Below, piece by piece: positions 54,609 through 63,479 of a stretch of 64,000 bases of DNA. The notes beneath the pieces are model-generated. The model was not told the DNA's origin and ran no database searches. It saw only the letters and a program-made list of their open reading frames with translations. The position numbers and the translations under genes were made by a program. The stretch spans positions 1-64,000 of the forward strand of contig JACPVI010000046.1 of assembly GCA_016191815.1 (NCBI GenBank). The letters are read 5' to 3'. How positions within the stretch are numbered: the first letter of the stretch is position 1; every line of letters starts with the position of its first letter. The DNA comes from Myxococcales bacterium. Lineage in GTDB: Bacteria; Myxococcota; Myxococcia; Myxococcales; Myxococcaceae.

Positions 54609-54690
54609 AGCAGTTTCCAGAACTGAAGCCCGAGACCGGCGCAGTCCGAACCCGGAGACTAGGAGGTCCCGGCGGTGGACGCGCCGGCAG

Positions 54691-55032
54691 CTACGATTTC
54701 TGGTGCTTCTCCAGCTCGCTCACCCGGGCCTCCAGGTCGCTGACGCGCGACTTCAGCTCGCCGTGACGCCCTGCGCCGTCGGTGAACCCCCGGACCACCA
54801 TCTCGGTGTAGCCGTCCAGCCGCGCCCCCATGCCGGCCACTTGGCTGGCAAGCTTCGACACGATGTCGCCGAGCGCGGAAATCCGATCGGTGAGCTTCGC
54901 CAGCGCGGCCTCCGTCCTGTCCTGCCGCTCGGCCAGCTTGGCCAGCGAGGCGTCGGCTCTCGCCTGACCCTCGGCCAGCTTCACCTGTCCCTCTACCAAC
55001 GCGCTCAAAAGCTTGTTCAGCTCGGGGTCCAT
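54691..55032 (-). CDS. Short coiled-coil protein
   Basis: The product is 113 residues from the ATG at 55032 (MDPELNKLLSALVEGQVKLA). Nearly the whole chain is heptad-like helix (KLAERQDRTEAALAKLTDRI, ELKSRVSDLEARVSELEK). It has no signal peptide or membrane helix and no recognisable domain. It may be a scaffold or phage-like tail-fibre chaperone fragment, but neither is supported. It is downstream of mutS2's opposite end on the same strand, 89 bp away. Confidence 0.65.
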   Translation of the reverse strand: MDPELNKLLSALVEGQVKLAEGQARADASLAKLAERQDRTEAALAKLTDRISALGDIVSKLASQVAGMGARLDGYTEMVVRGFTDGAGRHGELKSRVSDLEARVSELEKHQKS

Positions 55033-55121
55033 CACCGGCAAGCCTAAGACCCCGCCAGGAGCGTCGCAACCAGTGTGGTGGCCACTGGGGGGCCGGCTGG
55101 CCAACCGGCCTCAAGGGAGGC

Positions 55122-57521
55122 TCAGCTCCTGAGCGACACCACGGTGACTCCGTCGCCGCCTTCCTCCGCATCGCCCGGGCGGTGGGAGCGGACGTAGGGC
55201 GAGGCTTCCAGGTACGTGCGCAGCGACTGCTTGAGCGCGCCCGTCCCGTGGCCGTGCACCACCGTCACTGCCTCGGCGCCCTCGCGGAAGCCGCGGTCGA
55301 GAAACTGCTCGACGGCGCGGAGGGCCTCCTCCGCGCGCATCCCGCGCAAGTCGCAGGTGGCGTGCGAAACCGGCAGCTCACCCGGCGAAACGCCGGATGC
55401 CCGGGCCATCCGCGAGCGCTCGCGCTCGCCTCCGGGAAACCCCGCTCGGGGACGCGGCGATCTCGCCGCCGCCAGCTCGGACACCGGCACACGCATGCGC
55501 AAGACGCCGGCGGACACCACCGCGTGGGCGCCGTCGACCTCCACGATCTCCACCTCTCGTCCGAGCGAAAGATGCCGCACCCAGCCTCCGGCCCGAAGCT
55601 CGGGCGGGCCCGACGGCGCCTCTTCTTGGGACTCCTCGGTGCGCAGCGCCCGGGCGGCTCTGGCTTGTTCCGCCTGGCGTTCGGCCAGCTCCTTGGCCGC
55701 GGCGGCGGCCTCCTTGGAGGAGTCGCGCGCCTTGATCGCCTCGATGAGCTCCCGAACCTGCTTCTGGGCGAACTCCAGCTCGGCGGCGAGGGCCTCGCGG
55801 AAGCGGAGCTCCTCCTCTCGCCGGCGCTTCCGCATCTCTTCCAGATCTCCCTCCAGGCGTTCGCGGGCGGCGCGGGCGGCGCTCTCCTCCTCGCGGGCGC
55901 GCTCTTGCTGCTCGGCGAGCTTGCGCCGCTCCTCCTCGGCGGAGGCAAGGGCCTTCGCGAGGGGCCCACCGGCGCCCAGGGTGAGCTCCCGGGCCCGGGA
56001 GCAGATTCGCTCCGGCAGGCCCACTCGCCCCGCGATGTCGATCGCCGACGACGCCCCCGCGGCGCCGAGCTGGAGCTTGTAGGTCGGCGCCATTCGCCTC
56101 GAGTCCAGCCCCACCCGGGCGTTGAGGAAGCGCCCGTCCATGTGGGCGAGCGCCTTCAGCTCCTCGAGGTGGGTGGTGACCGCCACGATCGCGCCGCGGT
56201 CGAGCAGGTCCTCCAGCACCGCGATGGCGATCGCGGCGCCCTCGCGCGGATCGGTATCGGCGGCGATCTCGTCGATCAGGACCAGCGCGCCGGGCCCGGC
56301 GGCCTCTGCGATTCGCTTGAGCTCCATCACGTGCGCGCTGAAGGTGGACAGCCCCAAGGCGAGATCCTGCGCATCCCCCACCGCGGAGTGGATGGAGGCG
56401 AAGAGCGGCAGCTTCGAGCCGTTCTCCACCGGCGGGAGAAGGCCGGAGCGGAGCATGAGCGCGCACAGCCCCACCGCGGTGATGGTGACGGTCTTCCCGC
56501 CGGCGTTCGGGCCGGAAACCACCATCGCCCGCACGACTCCCGAGAGGCGGACGTCGTTGGGCACCACCTCGCCTCCCCGCAAGGCGAGCAGCGGGTGCCG
56601 GAGCGCGAGCAGGGCGATCTCGTTCCCATGGAGGTCGATCTCCGGCCGGTGCGAGCCGAGATCGTTCGCCAGCCGCGCCGCGGCCTCGGCCTCGTCCAAG
56701 GCGGCGCAGGCCTCCACGCCGGCGGAGATGGCGTCGGCCTCGCGGCCCACCGCGGAGGACAGCTCCTGGAGGATGCGCCGCTCCTCCTCCAGGACGAGTG
56801 ACTGGGCGATGGCGAGGTCGTTCCCGAGGCCGATCAGCTCCTGCGGCTCGACGAACAAGGTCTGCCCCGACTGGCTGGCGTTGTGCACGATGCCGGGGAC
56901 CTCGGCCCGGCTCTGCGCCAGCACGGGCACCACGTACCGTTCGTTGCGGAGGCTGAAGTACGGCTCGCGGAGGTTGGCGGCGAACTTCTCGTCGCGCAGG
57001 AGCTTGTCGATGCGGGCCTTGATCGCCCGGTGAAGCGCCCGGGCACGCTCGCGGGCCTCGCGCAGCTCGGGGCTGGCCCGGTCCGAGAGCTGATCGCCCG
57101 ACTCGAAGCTGCGGTCCAGCCGAGTCGCCAGCCGCTCCAGCTCGGGGATCCGGTGGGCGAGGGCGGCGAGGGAGGGCAGGGCCTCTTTTCGTTCCTCGGC
57201 CGTCTGTCGGGTGCGCTCGAAGGCGAACAGCACGTGGGTGATGGCGACCAACTCGGCGGGCTCGAGCATCGCGCCCTTGGCGGCCCGCCCGAGCGCCGGC
57301 CGAACGTCGGTGACACCTCCCAGGGGCAAGGAGAGTGGCTCGGCCAGAAGCCGGCGCGCCTCCTCGACGAGCGAGAGGGCATTCAGCACTTCCTCGGTCG
57401 AGCCAAGGAAGGGGCGGGCAAGGGCGCGGGTCTTGCCGGGTTCGGTGCGGCAGCGGGAGGCGAGGGCGCGGAGCACCTCCGGGTACCCGAGATCGTGGAG
57501 GGTGCGCTCGGCGACGTGCAC
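55122..57521 (-). CDS. mutS2: MutS2 family ATPase/endonuclease
   Basis: The product is 799 residues from the GTG at 57521. It is a MutS-like clamp without the mismatch-binding domain. Helical core and clamp regions (LGYPEVLRALASR; VHNASQSGQTLFVEPQELIG), the ATPase with Walker A VSGPNAGGKTVTIT, Walker B LVLIDEIAADTDPREGAAIA, a long charged coiled coil (about 500-620), a KOW-like part and a C-terminal Smr nuclease domain (CDLRGMRAEEALRAVEQFL; VTVVHGHGTGALKQSL) are all present. MutS2 suppresses recombination and, as shown in Bacillus, splits collided ribosomes. It is divergent from the giant repeat lipoprotein (117-bp spacer). Confidence 0.95.
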   Translation of the reverse strand: MHVAERTLHDLGYPEVLRALASRCRTEPGKTRALARPFLGSTEEVLNALSLVEEARRLLAEPLSLPLGGVTDVRPALGRAAKGAMLEPAELVAITHVLFAFERTRQTAEERKEALPSLAALAHRIPELERLATRLDRSFESGDQLSDRASPELREARERARALHRAIKARIDKLLRDEKFAANLREPYFSLRNERYVVPVLAQSRAEVPGIVHNASQSGQTLFVEPQELIGLGNDLAIAQSLVLEEERRILQELSSAVGREADAISAGVEACAALDEAEAAARLANDLGSHRPEIDLHGNEIALLALRHPLLALRGGEVVPNDVRLSGVVRAMVVSGPNAGGKTVTITAVGLCALMLRSGLLPPVENGSKLPLFASIHSAVGDAQDLALGLSTFSAHVMELKRIAEAAGPGALVLIDEIAADTDPREGAAIAIAVLEDLLDRGAIVAVTTHLEELKALAHMDGRFLNARVGLDSRRMAPTYKLQLGAAGASSAIDIAGRVGLPERICSRARELTLGAGGPLAKALASAEEERRKLAEQQERAREEESAARAARERLEGDLEEMRKRRREEELRFREALAAELEFAQKQVRELIEAIKARDSSKEAAAAAKELAERQAEQARAARALRTEESQEEAPSGPPELRAGGWVRHLSLGREVEIVEVDGAHAVVSAGVLRMRVPVSELAAARSPRPRAGFPGGERERSRMARASGVSPGELPVSHATCDLRGMRAEEALRAVEQFLDRGFREGAEAVTVVHGHGTGALKQSLRTYLEASPYVRSHRPGDAEEGGDGVTVVSLRS

Positions 57522-57572
57522 GGGCGCAACTTGGGGCGGGGGCCCGCGCCGCGTCAAGCGGTTGAGGGCGCA

Positions 57573-57598
57573 CGGGGCGCTCTGGCTCGGGCGCCCCG
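57573..57598. repeat. 8-bp inverted repeat in the mutS2 / repeat-lipoprotein spacer
   Basis: CGGGGCGC (57573-57580) and GCGCCCCG (57591-57598), with a 10-bp centre, lie just upstream of a TATCCT-like -10 (57606-57611) for the lipoprotein gene. It may be an operator. The -35 is poor. Confidence 0.35.
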
Positions 57599-57638
57599 GA
57601 GAAAGTATCCTCGCCCGAACCTTGCCAGAGGGGGCGCG

Positions 57639-60600
57639 ATGCTCGGACACCGTTCCGCAGTGCTGCTGGGCGTGGGGTTGTTGGCAGCCTCCGGGTGCTC
57701 GAACCCAGAACCCACCCCGACGGCGAGCTGTTCGGATCAGGTCCGAAATGGAGCCGAGACGGACGTGGACTGCGGGGGGAGCTGCTCGCCTTGTCCTGTG
57801 GGGAGAGCCTGCTCGGTCGCCGCGGATTGCACCTCCGGCCGCTGCGCCGGCGAGCTGTGCGTGGCCCCCGATTGCGTCGACGGAGTGAAGAGCGGCAAGG
57901 AGACCGACGTGGACTGCGGAGGCGGCTGCGCCCCGTGCGAGAGCGGCAAGTCCTGCGCGACCGCGGCGGATTGCGCCTCGAAGGTCTGTGAAGGGGTGTG
58001 CGTCAAGGCTTCGTGCGTCGACCGGGTGAGGAATGCCAACGAGTCCGACGTGGACTGCGGCGGCGGCTGCCCTCCCTGCGGCTCGGGGAAGAGCTGCGGT
58101 TCGGCCGAGGACTGCTCCTCCAAGGTTTGCGCCGGAACGGTGTGCGGGGCGAGCAGCTGTGCGGATGGGGTGAAGAACGGGACGGAGGCCGATGTGGATT
58201 GCGGTGGCACCTGCGGCGGCTGCGCCCAAGGGAAGGCCTGCGGAGTCCCAGGGGACTGCGTGTCCCGCTCCTGCGCCGCAGGGCAGTGCGGTGCGGGCAG
58301 CTGCACGGACGGGGTGAAGAACGGCGGCGAGACCGACGTGGACTGCGGTGGCACCTGCGCCCCGTGCGCCAACGGAAAGGCTTGCGGGGCCCCGGGCGAC
58401 TGCGTGTCCAAGGTCTGTCTCGCCTCGGTGTGCGCCGCGGGGAGCTGCGCGGACGGCGTGAAGAACGGCAACGAGTCCGACATCGACTGCGGCGGCTCCT
58501 GCTCGGCTTGCGCCAACTCCAAGGCCTGCGGCTCTCCCGGGGACTGTGCCTCCCTGGTTTGCACCGGGGGAGTCTGCCTTGCCGGGACCTGCGCCGACGG
58601 CATCAAGAACGGCGCCGAGACGGACATCGACTGTGGTGGCTCCTGCTCTCCCTGCTCCTCCGGCAAGGGCTGTGGGGTGCCCACCGACTGCGCTTCCAGA
58701 ATCTGCGTGGCGGGGGCCTGCGCGGTCGGAAGCTGTACCGACGGCTTCAAGAACGGAACGGAGTCGGACATCGACTGCGGTGGCTCTTGCGTCCCGTGCA
58801 CCTCCGGCAGAGTGTGCGGAGGCCCAGCGGACTGCGCCTCGAAAGTCTGCTCCGCCGGCTCGTGCGCCGCCCCCAGCTGCAGCGACGGGGTGAAGAACGG
58901 CACCGAAACCGACGCGGACTGTGGGGGTAGCTGCGCGCCCTGCGCCGAGGGGAAGGGGTGTGGAGTCGCCGCCGACTGCGCCACCGGAGTGTGCGCGGGG
59001 CGGGTTTGCACCACGGCCGCCTGCGTCGACGGGGTCAAGAACGGCTTGGAGTCGGACATCGACTGCGGAGGCGGATGCGCCCCGTGTGCGGCCGGCAAGA
59101 GCTGCGGCGTGTCCGGCAACTGTGCCTCCAAGGTTTGCCAGGCCGGCCTCTGCGCGGCGCCTTCTTGCGTGGACGGGGTGAAGAACGGCCTGGAGTCGGA
59201 CCTCGACTGCGGAGGCAGCTGCGCGCCGTGCGGCGCCCAGAAGGGCTGCGGCTCCTCCTCGGATTGCCTGTCAAACGTGTGCGCCGGGGGAGTCTGCGCG
59301 GCGCCCTCGTGCACCGACCAAGTCAGGAATGGCGGCGAGTCGGACGTGGACTGCGGGGGGGCGTGCTCTCCGTGCGGCAGCGGCAAGGGCTGCGGGTTGG
59401 CTTCCGACTGTTCCTCCAAGGTGTGCACCGCCGGCCTGTGCGCGGCGCCCTCCTGCGCCGACGGAGTCAGGAATGGCGGCGAGTCGGACGTGGACTGCGG
59501 CGGCTCCTGCTCGCCCTGCGGCACCGCCGACTCCTGCGGCTCGTCTGCCGATTGCGCCTCGAAAGTCTGCACCGCCGGGGCCTGCGCCGCGCCCTCTTGC
59601 CTCGACGGGTTGAGGAACGGGAGTGAGACGGACGTGGACTGCGGCGGCCCCTGCCCCGCGTGCGCTCCGGGCAAGGGCTGCGCCGCACCCTCGGACTGCA
59701 CCTCCAAGCTGTGCGCCGCGGGCAGCTGCGCCCTGCCGGGCTGCACCGATGGGGTGAAGAACGGAACCGAGAGCGACGTGGACTGCGGCGGCGGCTGCCC
59801 AAGCTGTCTGCCGGGGAAGGCGTGCGGAGCGGCGGCCGACTGCTTCACCTCGGTGTGCGCGGGAGGCACCTGCGCCCCTGCGTCCTGCACCGACGGGATA
59901 AAGAACGGCTCGGAGACGGACGTGGACTGCGGAGCAGGTTGCTCCACCTGCGGGGTGGGCAAGCGCTGCGCGGCCGCCTCCGACTGTGCCTCCCGGGTGT
60001 GCGTCTCGGGAATGTGCGAGGCGCCGTCCTGCGGCGACGGGGCGAAGAATGGGAGCGAGTCCGACGTGGACTGCGGTGGCGGCTGCCAGAGCTGCCCGGT
60101 GGGCTACCGGTGCAACGCCTCCAGCGAGTGCGTCTCGTCGGTCTGCAGCGGGGGCGTCTGCGTCACCGCCGGCTGCACCGACGGGGCGAAGAATGGCTCC
60201 GAGACGGACGTGGACTGTGGGGGGAGCTGCCAGGCCTGTGCGGCAGGCAAGGGCTGCGCCCAGCCGGCGGACTGCGTCTCGGGAGTGTGCTCCGGGGGGG
60301 CTTGCCAGGCGCCCACCTGCACGGACGGCGTGAAGAACGGCGCGGAGTCCGCCATCGACTGCGGGGGTTCCGCCTGTGCGAAGTGCGGCGCGGGCAAGAC
60401 GTGCGGGGCCGGTGGCGACTGCGCTTCCTTGGTTTGCAGCTCCGGCACCTGCGCCGCCGCTTCTTGCGCCGACGGGGTGAGGAACGGCCCGGAGACGGAC
60501 GTGGACTGCGGAGGCGCGTGCTCGAGCTGCGCGAGCGGCAAGGGATGCGGAGTCCCGGCGGACTGCGCCTCATTGGTCTGCGCCGCGGGAGTGTGCGCCG

Positions 60601-63476
60601 CACCGAGCTGCGTCGACGGGGTGAAGAACGGCTCCGAGACGGACGCGGACTGTGGCGGGGCCTGCAGCAAGTGCGCCGCCGGGAAGAGCTGCGCCGGGGG
60701 CATCGACTGCGCGACCGGAGTTTGTGTCTCCGGGGTGTGCGTCGCCGCCACCTGCAACGACGGGGTGAGGAATGCTTCCGAGACCGACACCGACTGCGGC
60801 GGAAGCCTGTGCAGCAAGTGCGGGACCGGCAAGCTTTGCTCCCTCGCCGCCGATTGCCAGGCGGGAGTCTGTGCCGGGGTCTGTCTGGTCCCCACCTGTC
60901 TGGACGGGGTGAAGAATGGCGCCGAGTCGGATGTGGACTGCGGTGGAAGCTGCAGCGCCTGCGCGGTCGGCAAGGGGTGCGCGGCGGCCGTGGACTGCGT
61001 CTCCAGAGTCTGCAACGGGGGAGTTTGCGCTGCTCCCCAGTGCACCGACGGCGTGCGCAACGGCGCCGAGACGGACACCGACTGCGGCGGCGGGGCTTGT
61101 ACTCGGTGCGGCACCGGAAAGGGCTGCACCGGGAATGCGGACTGCGCCTCCGGCGTGTGCAACTCCGGCGCGTGCATCGCGCCCTCCTGCTCCGACGGCG
61201 TCCGGAATGGGGCGGAGACGGACGTGGACTGCGGAGGCGGCACCTGCAGCAAGTGCGGCACGGCGAAGGCCTGCGGTGGAGGGGCGGACTGCGCCTCCGG
61301 CGTGTGCACCGCCGGAGCGTGCGCGGCGCCCACCTGCACCGACGGCCTCGAGAACGGCACCGAGACAGACGTCGACTGCGGCGGGGCTTGCAGCAAGTGC
61401 GTCACCGGGAAGGGGTGCGTCGCGGGAAGCGACTGCAGCACCGGGGTGTGCGGGGCGGGCCAGTGCGTCGCGGCCACCTGCACCGATGGAGTGCGGAACG
61501 GCGCGGAGACGGACGTGGATTGCGGCGGGGCGGATTGCAGCAAGTGCGGGACCGGAAAGGGTTGCGGTGCGGTGAACGACTGCGCCTCGGGGGTGTGCAC
61601 CGCGGGCGCCTGTGCGGCTCCGACCTGCGCCGACGGCGTCAAGAACGGCCCCGAGACGGACGTCGATTGCGGCGGAACGTGCAGCAAGTGCGGGAATGGG
61701 AAGAGCTGCGGGGTGAGCGCGGACTGCTCCTCCGGGGTGTGCGCTGCCGGCCTCTGCCTTGCCCCCTCCTGCTTCGACGGGGTGAAGAACGGCGCCGAGC
61801 CGGACGTGGACTGCGGTGGCTCCTGCAGCAAGTGCGGCACCGGGAAGGCCTGCGGCTCCGGGGCAGACTGTCTCTCCGCGGTCTGCGCGGCCGCGCAGTG
61901 CGCCGCGCCCACCTGCTCCGATGCGACGAAGAACGGCTCGGAGACGGACGTGGACTGCGGCGGCTCCTGCAGCAAGTGCGGCAGCGGGAAAGTCTGCGGC
62001 GCGGCGTCCGACTGCGCCTCCGGCGTGTGCTCCGCCGGCACCTGCGAGGTGCCCTCCTGCACCGACGCAGTGAAGAACGGCCTCGAGACCGACACCGACT
62101 GCGGCGGCAGCGCCTGCAGCAAGTGCGCGACGGGGAAGATCTGCGTGGCCGGGTCCGATTGCGCTTCCGGGGTTTGCACGGGCGGTCTCTGCGCCGCCCC
62201 GTCCTGCTCGGACGGTCTCAAGAACGGAGCCGAGACCGACGTGGACTGCGGAGGAATCGCCTGCTCCAAGTGCGGGACCGGGAAGACCTGCGGCGGGGGC
62301 TCCGACTGCGCGTCGAAGATCTGCAGTGGGGCCGTCTGCATCGCGCCGAGCTGCACCGACGGGGTGGCGAACGGAGGAGAGACGGACGTGGATTGCGGCG
62401 GGGGCGCTTGCTCGAAGTGCGGCACTGGAAAGCTGTGCACCCTGCCAGCCGATTGCGTGTCGGCGGTCTGCAGCTCGGGAGCGTGCGCGGCCCCCTCGTG
62501 CAGCGACGGGGTGAAGAACGGCTCCGAGACCGACGTGGATTGTGGCGGAGGCGCTTGCTCAGGCTGCGCGGCGGGCAAGGCGTGCTCCACCACGGCGGAC
62601 TGCGCGGGGTTGATCTGCACCGCCGGCACCTGCACCGTGCCCGCCTCTTGCGCGGCCTTGAAGACGGCGCGCCCCTCCTCTCCCGACGGCAACTACCTCA
62701 TCGATCCCGACGGATCGGGAGGCGCCGCCCCGATGAGGGTGTTCTGCGACATGACCACCGACGGCGGCGGGTGGACTCTGTGTGCGGCGCTGACCAAGGG
62801 CTACGTCCCCTTGCATGCGCTCCACAGCGTCAGCGCCTACGCCTTCCAGGCCCGGAAGAACGCGGATGACAACTACGTGTTCCAGCGCGACGCACCGGCT
62901 CGAACCATCGCCAGCTGGGACACCTCCGAATCGCTCAACTACGGGCAGTTCTGTCGAGCCATGGGCGGGAGCGTGGGCTCCACCTGGATCCTCGCCAAGA
63001 TGTACAACTACGCCAACAACTGCGGCGCCAATGCCAAGGGCCAGCCCTACGACTTGATGCGCAGCGGTGTCTATTCGGGAAACCTCTTGCTCCAGTGGTT
63101 CACGAACAATTCGGCGCCGCGCACCTTCACCAAGATCTCGGGCGATCAGCTCTACGTGCCGAGCAACAGCAACGGGTACGGCGGGGCGTACACCACCCCC
63201 AACGTGAGCTGGAATCCGAGCGGAGTGGAGCCCTACACCCACAGCTCGAACCCCTGGGGATCGGCCGGCCCACCCGCCAGCTGCGTCGGGTGCACCAACA
63301 GCGGAGGCTGCTACTCGACGCTGCCCTACGGCCAGACCACCATCCTCAACGACATGTACCACGCGTTCTGGGTGGGAATTCCGAACTTGCCCTACGGGTG
63401 GAGCGACTGCACCGCGAACGGGAACTGCAACTACAACGAGTCTGGCTACGGCGTGTGGTTGTTCTACGTGAGGTGA
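57639..63476 (+). CDS. Giant lipoprotein: 34 eight-Cys repeats and a fibrinogen-like C-terminal domain
   Basis: The product is 1945 residues. Lipobox LLAASGC puts the lipidated Cys at residue 20, so it is an outer-membrane or surface lipoprotein. Residues 31 to about 1669 contain 34 tandem repeats of 47-49 residues, each with eight Cys, following C-x-DGVKNGxETDVDCGG then C-x2-C-x4-C-x5-DC-x4-C-x4-C. Nine copies, mostly late ones, have one extra residue after CGG. Early copies have SPC or APC and late ones SKC at the same place, so the array has evolved in blocks. Residues 1671-1945 begin SCAALKTARPSSPDGNYLID and contain VFCDMTTDGGGWTLC, a fibrinogen-like domain as in eukaryotic lectins and bacterial relatives. 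Carbohydrate or cell binding is inferred. RBS is weak (AGAGGGGG). Confidence 0.92.
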   Translation: MLGHRSAVLLGVGLLAASGCSNPEPTPTASCSDQVRNGAETDVDCGGSCSPCPVGRACSVAADCTSGRCAGELCVAPDCVDGVKSGKETDVDCGGGCAPCESGKSCATAADCASKVCEGVCVKASCVDRVRNANESDVDCGGGCPPCGSGKSCGSAEDCSSKVCAGTVCGASSCADGVKNGTEADVDCGGTCGGCAQGKACGVPGDCVSRSCAAGQCGAGSCTDGVKNGGETDVDCGGTCAPCANGKACGAPGDCVSKVCLASVCAAGSCADGVKNGNESDIDCGGSCSACANSKACGSPGDCASLVCTGGVCLAGTCADGIKNGAETDIDCGGSCSPCSSGKGCGVPTDCASRICVAGACAVGSCTDGFKNGTESDIDCGGSCVPCTSGRVCGGPADCASKVCSAGSCAAPSCSDGVKNGTETDADCGGSCAPCAEGKGCGVAADCATGVCAGRVCTTAACVDGVKNGLESDIDCGGGCAPCAAGKSCGVSGNCASKVCQAGLCAAPSCVDGVKNGLESDLDCGGSCAPCGAQKGCGSSSDCLSNVCAGGVCAAPSCTDQVRNGGESDVDCGGACSPCGSGKGCGLASDCSSKVCTAGLCAAPSCADGVRNGGESDVDCGGSCSPCGTADSCGSSADCASKVCTAGACAAPSCLDGLRNGSETDVDCGGPCPACAPGKGCAAPSDCTSKLCAAGSCALPGCTDGVKNGTESDVDCGGGCPSCLPGKACGAAADCFTSVCAGGTCAPASCTDGIKNGSETDVDCGAGCSTCGVGKRCAAASDCASRVCVSGMCEAPSCGDGAKNGSESDVDCGGGCQSCPVGYRCNASSECVSSVCSGGVCVTAGCTDGAKNGSETDVDCGGSCQACAAGKGCAQPADCVSGVCSGGACQAPTCTDGVKNGAESAIDCGGSACAKCGAGKTCGAGGDCASLVCSSGTCAAASCADGVRNGPETDVDCGGACSSCASGKGCGVPADCASLVCAAGVCAAPSCVDGVKNGSETDADCGGACSKCAAGKSCAGGIDCATGVCVSGVCVAATCNDGVRNASETDTDCGGSLCSKCGTGKLCSLAADCQAGVCAGVCLVPTCLDGVKNGAESDVDCGGSCSACAVGKGCAAAVDCVSRVCNGGVCAAPQCTDGVRNGAETDTDCGGGACTRCGTGKGCTGNADCASGVCNSGACIAPSCSDGVRNGAETDVDCGGGTCSKCGTAKACGGGADCASGVCTAGACAAPTCTDGLENGTETDVDCGGACSKCVTGKGCVAGSDCSTGVCGAGQCVAATCTDGVRNGAETDVDCGGADCSKCGTGKGCGAVNDCASGVCTAGACAAPTCADGVKNGPETDVDCGGTCSKCGNGKSCGVSADCSSGVCAAGLCLAPSCFDGVKNGAEPDVDCGGSCSKCGTGKACGSGADCLSAVCAAAQCAAPTCSDATKNGSETDVDCGGSCSKCGSGKVCGAASDCASGVCSAGTCEVPSCTDAVKNGLETDTDCGGSACSKCATGKICVAGSDCASGVCTGGLCAAPSCSDGLKNGAETDVDCGGIACSKCGTGKTCGGGSDCASKICSGAVCIAPSCTDGVANGGETDVDCGGGACSKCGTGKLCTLPADCVSAVCSSGACAAPSCSDGVKNGSETDVDCGGGACSGCAAGKACSTTADCAGLICTAGTCTVPASCAALKTARPSSPDGNYLIDPDGSGGAAPMRVFCDMTTDGGGWTLCAALTKGYVPLHALHSVSAYAFQARKNADDNYVFQRDAPARTIASWDTSESLNYGQFCRAMGGSVGSTWILAKMYNYANNCGANAKGQPYDLMRSGVYSGNLLLQWFTNNSAPRTFTKISGDQLYVPSNSNGYGGAYTTPNVSWNPSGVEPYTHSSNPWGSAGPPASCVGCTNSGGCYSTLPYGQTTILNDMYHAFWVGIPNLPYGWSDCTANGNCNYNESGYGVWLFYVR
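57729..62648 (+). repeat. Tandem 144-bp coding repeat array, 34 copies
   Basis: The DNA of the lipoprotein repeats has a period of 141-147 bp. The most conserved block encodes DGVKNGxETDVDCGG. Copies differ at many third positions, so recent whole-unit amplification is limited. A cluster from about copy 24 onward shares SKCGTGK, which suggests later spread. The array also generates long shadow reading frames on the other strand. Confidence 0.9.
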
Positions 63477-63479
63477 GGA

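Noticed and set aside
57729-62648. CRISPR-like array
   Set aside because: The period is about 144 bp and the whole unit is translated with conserved cysteines. There are no short repeats with unrelated spacers and no cas genes.
57737-62692. Very long reading frames on the minus strand and in a second plus frame across the repeat array
   Set aside because: They are shadows of the high-GC repeat gene. They show low-complexity Pro/Ser/Thr or Arg-rich text with no start signal, whereas the main frame has a lipobox, conserved cysteines and a natural end.
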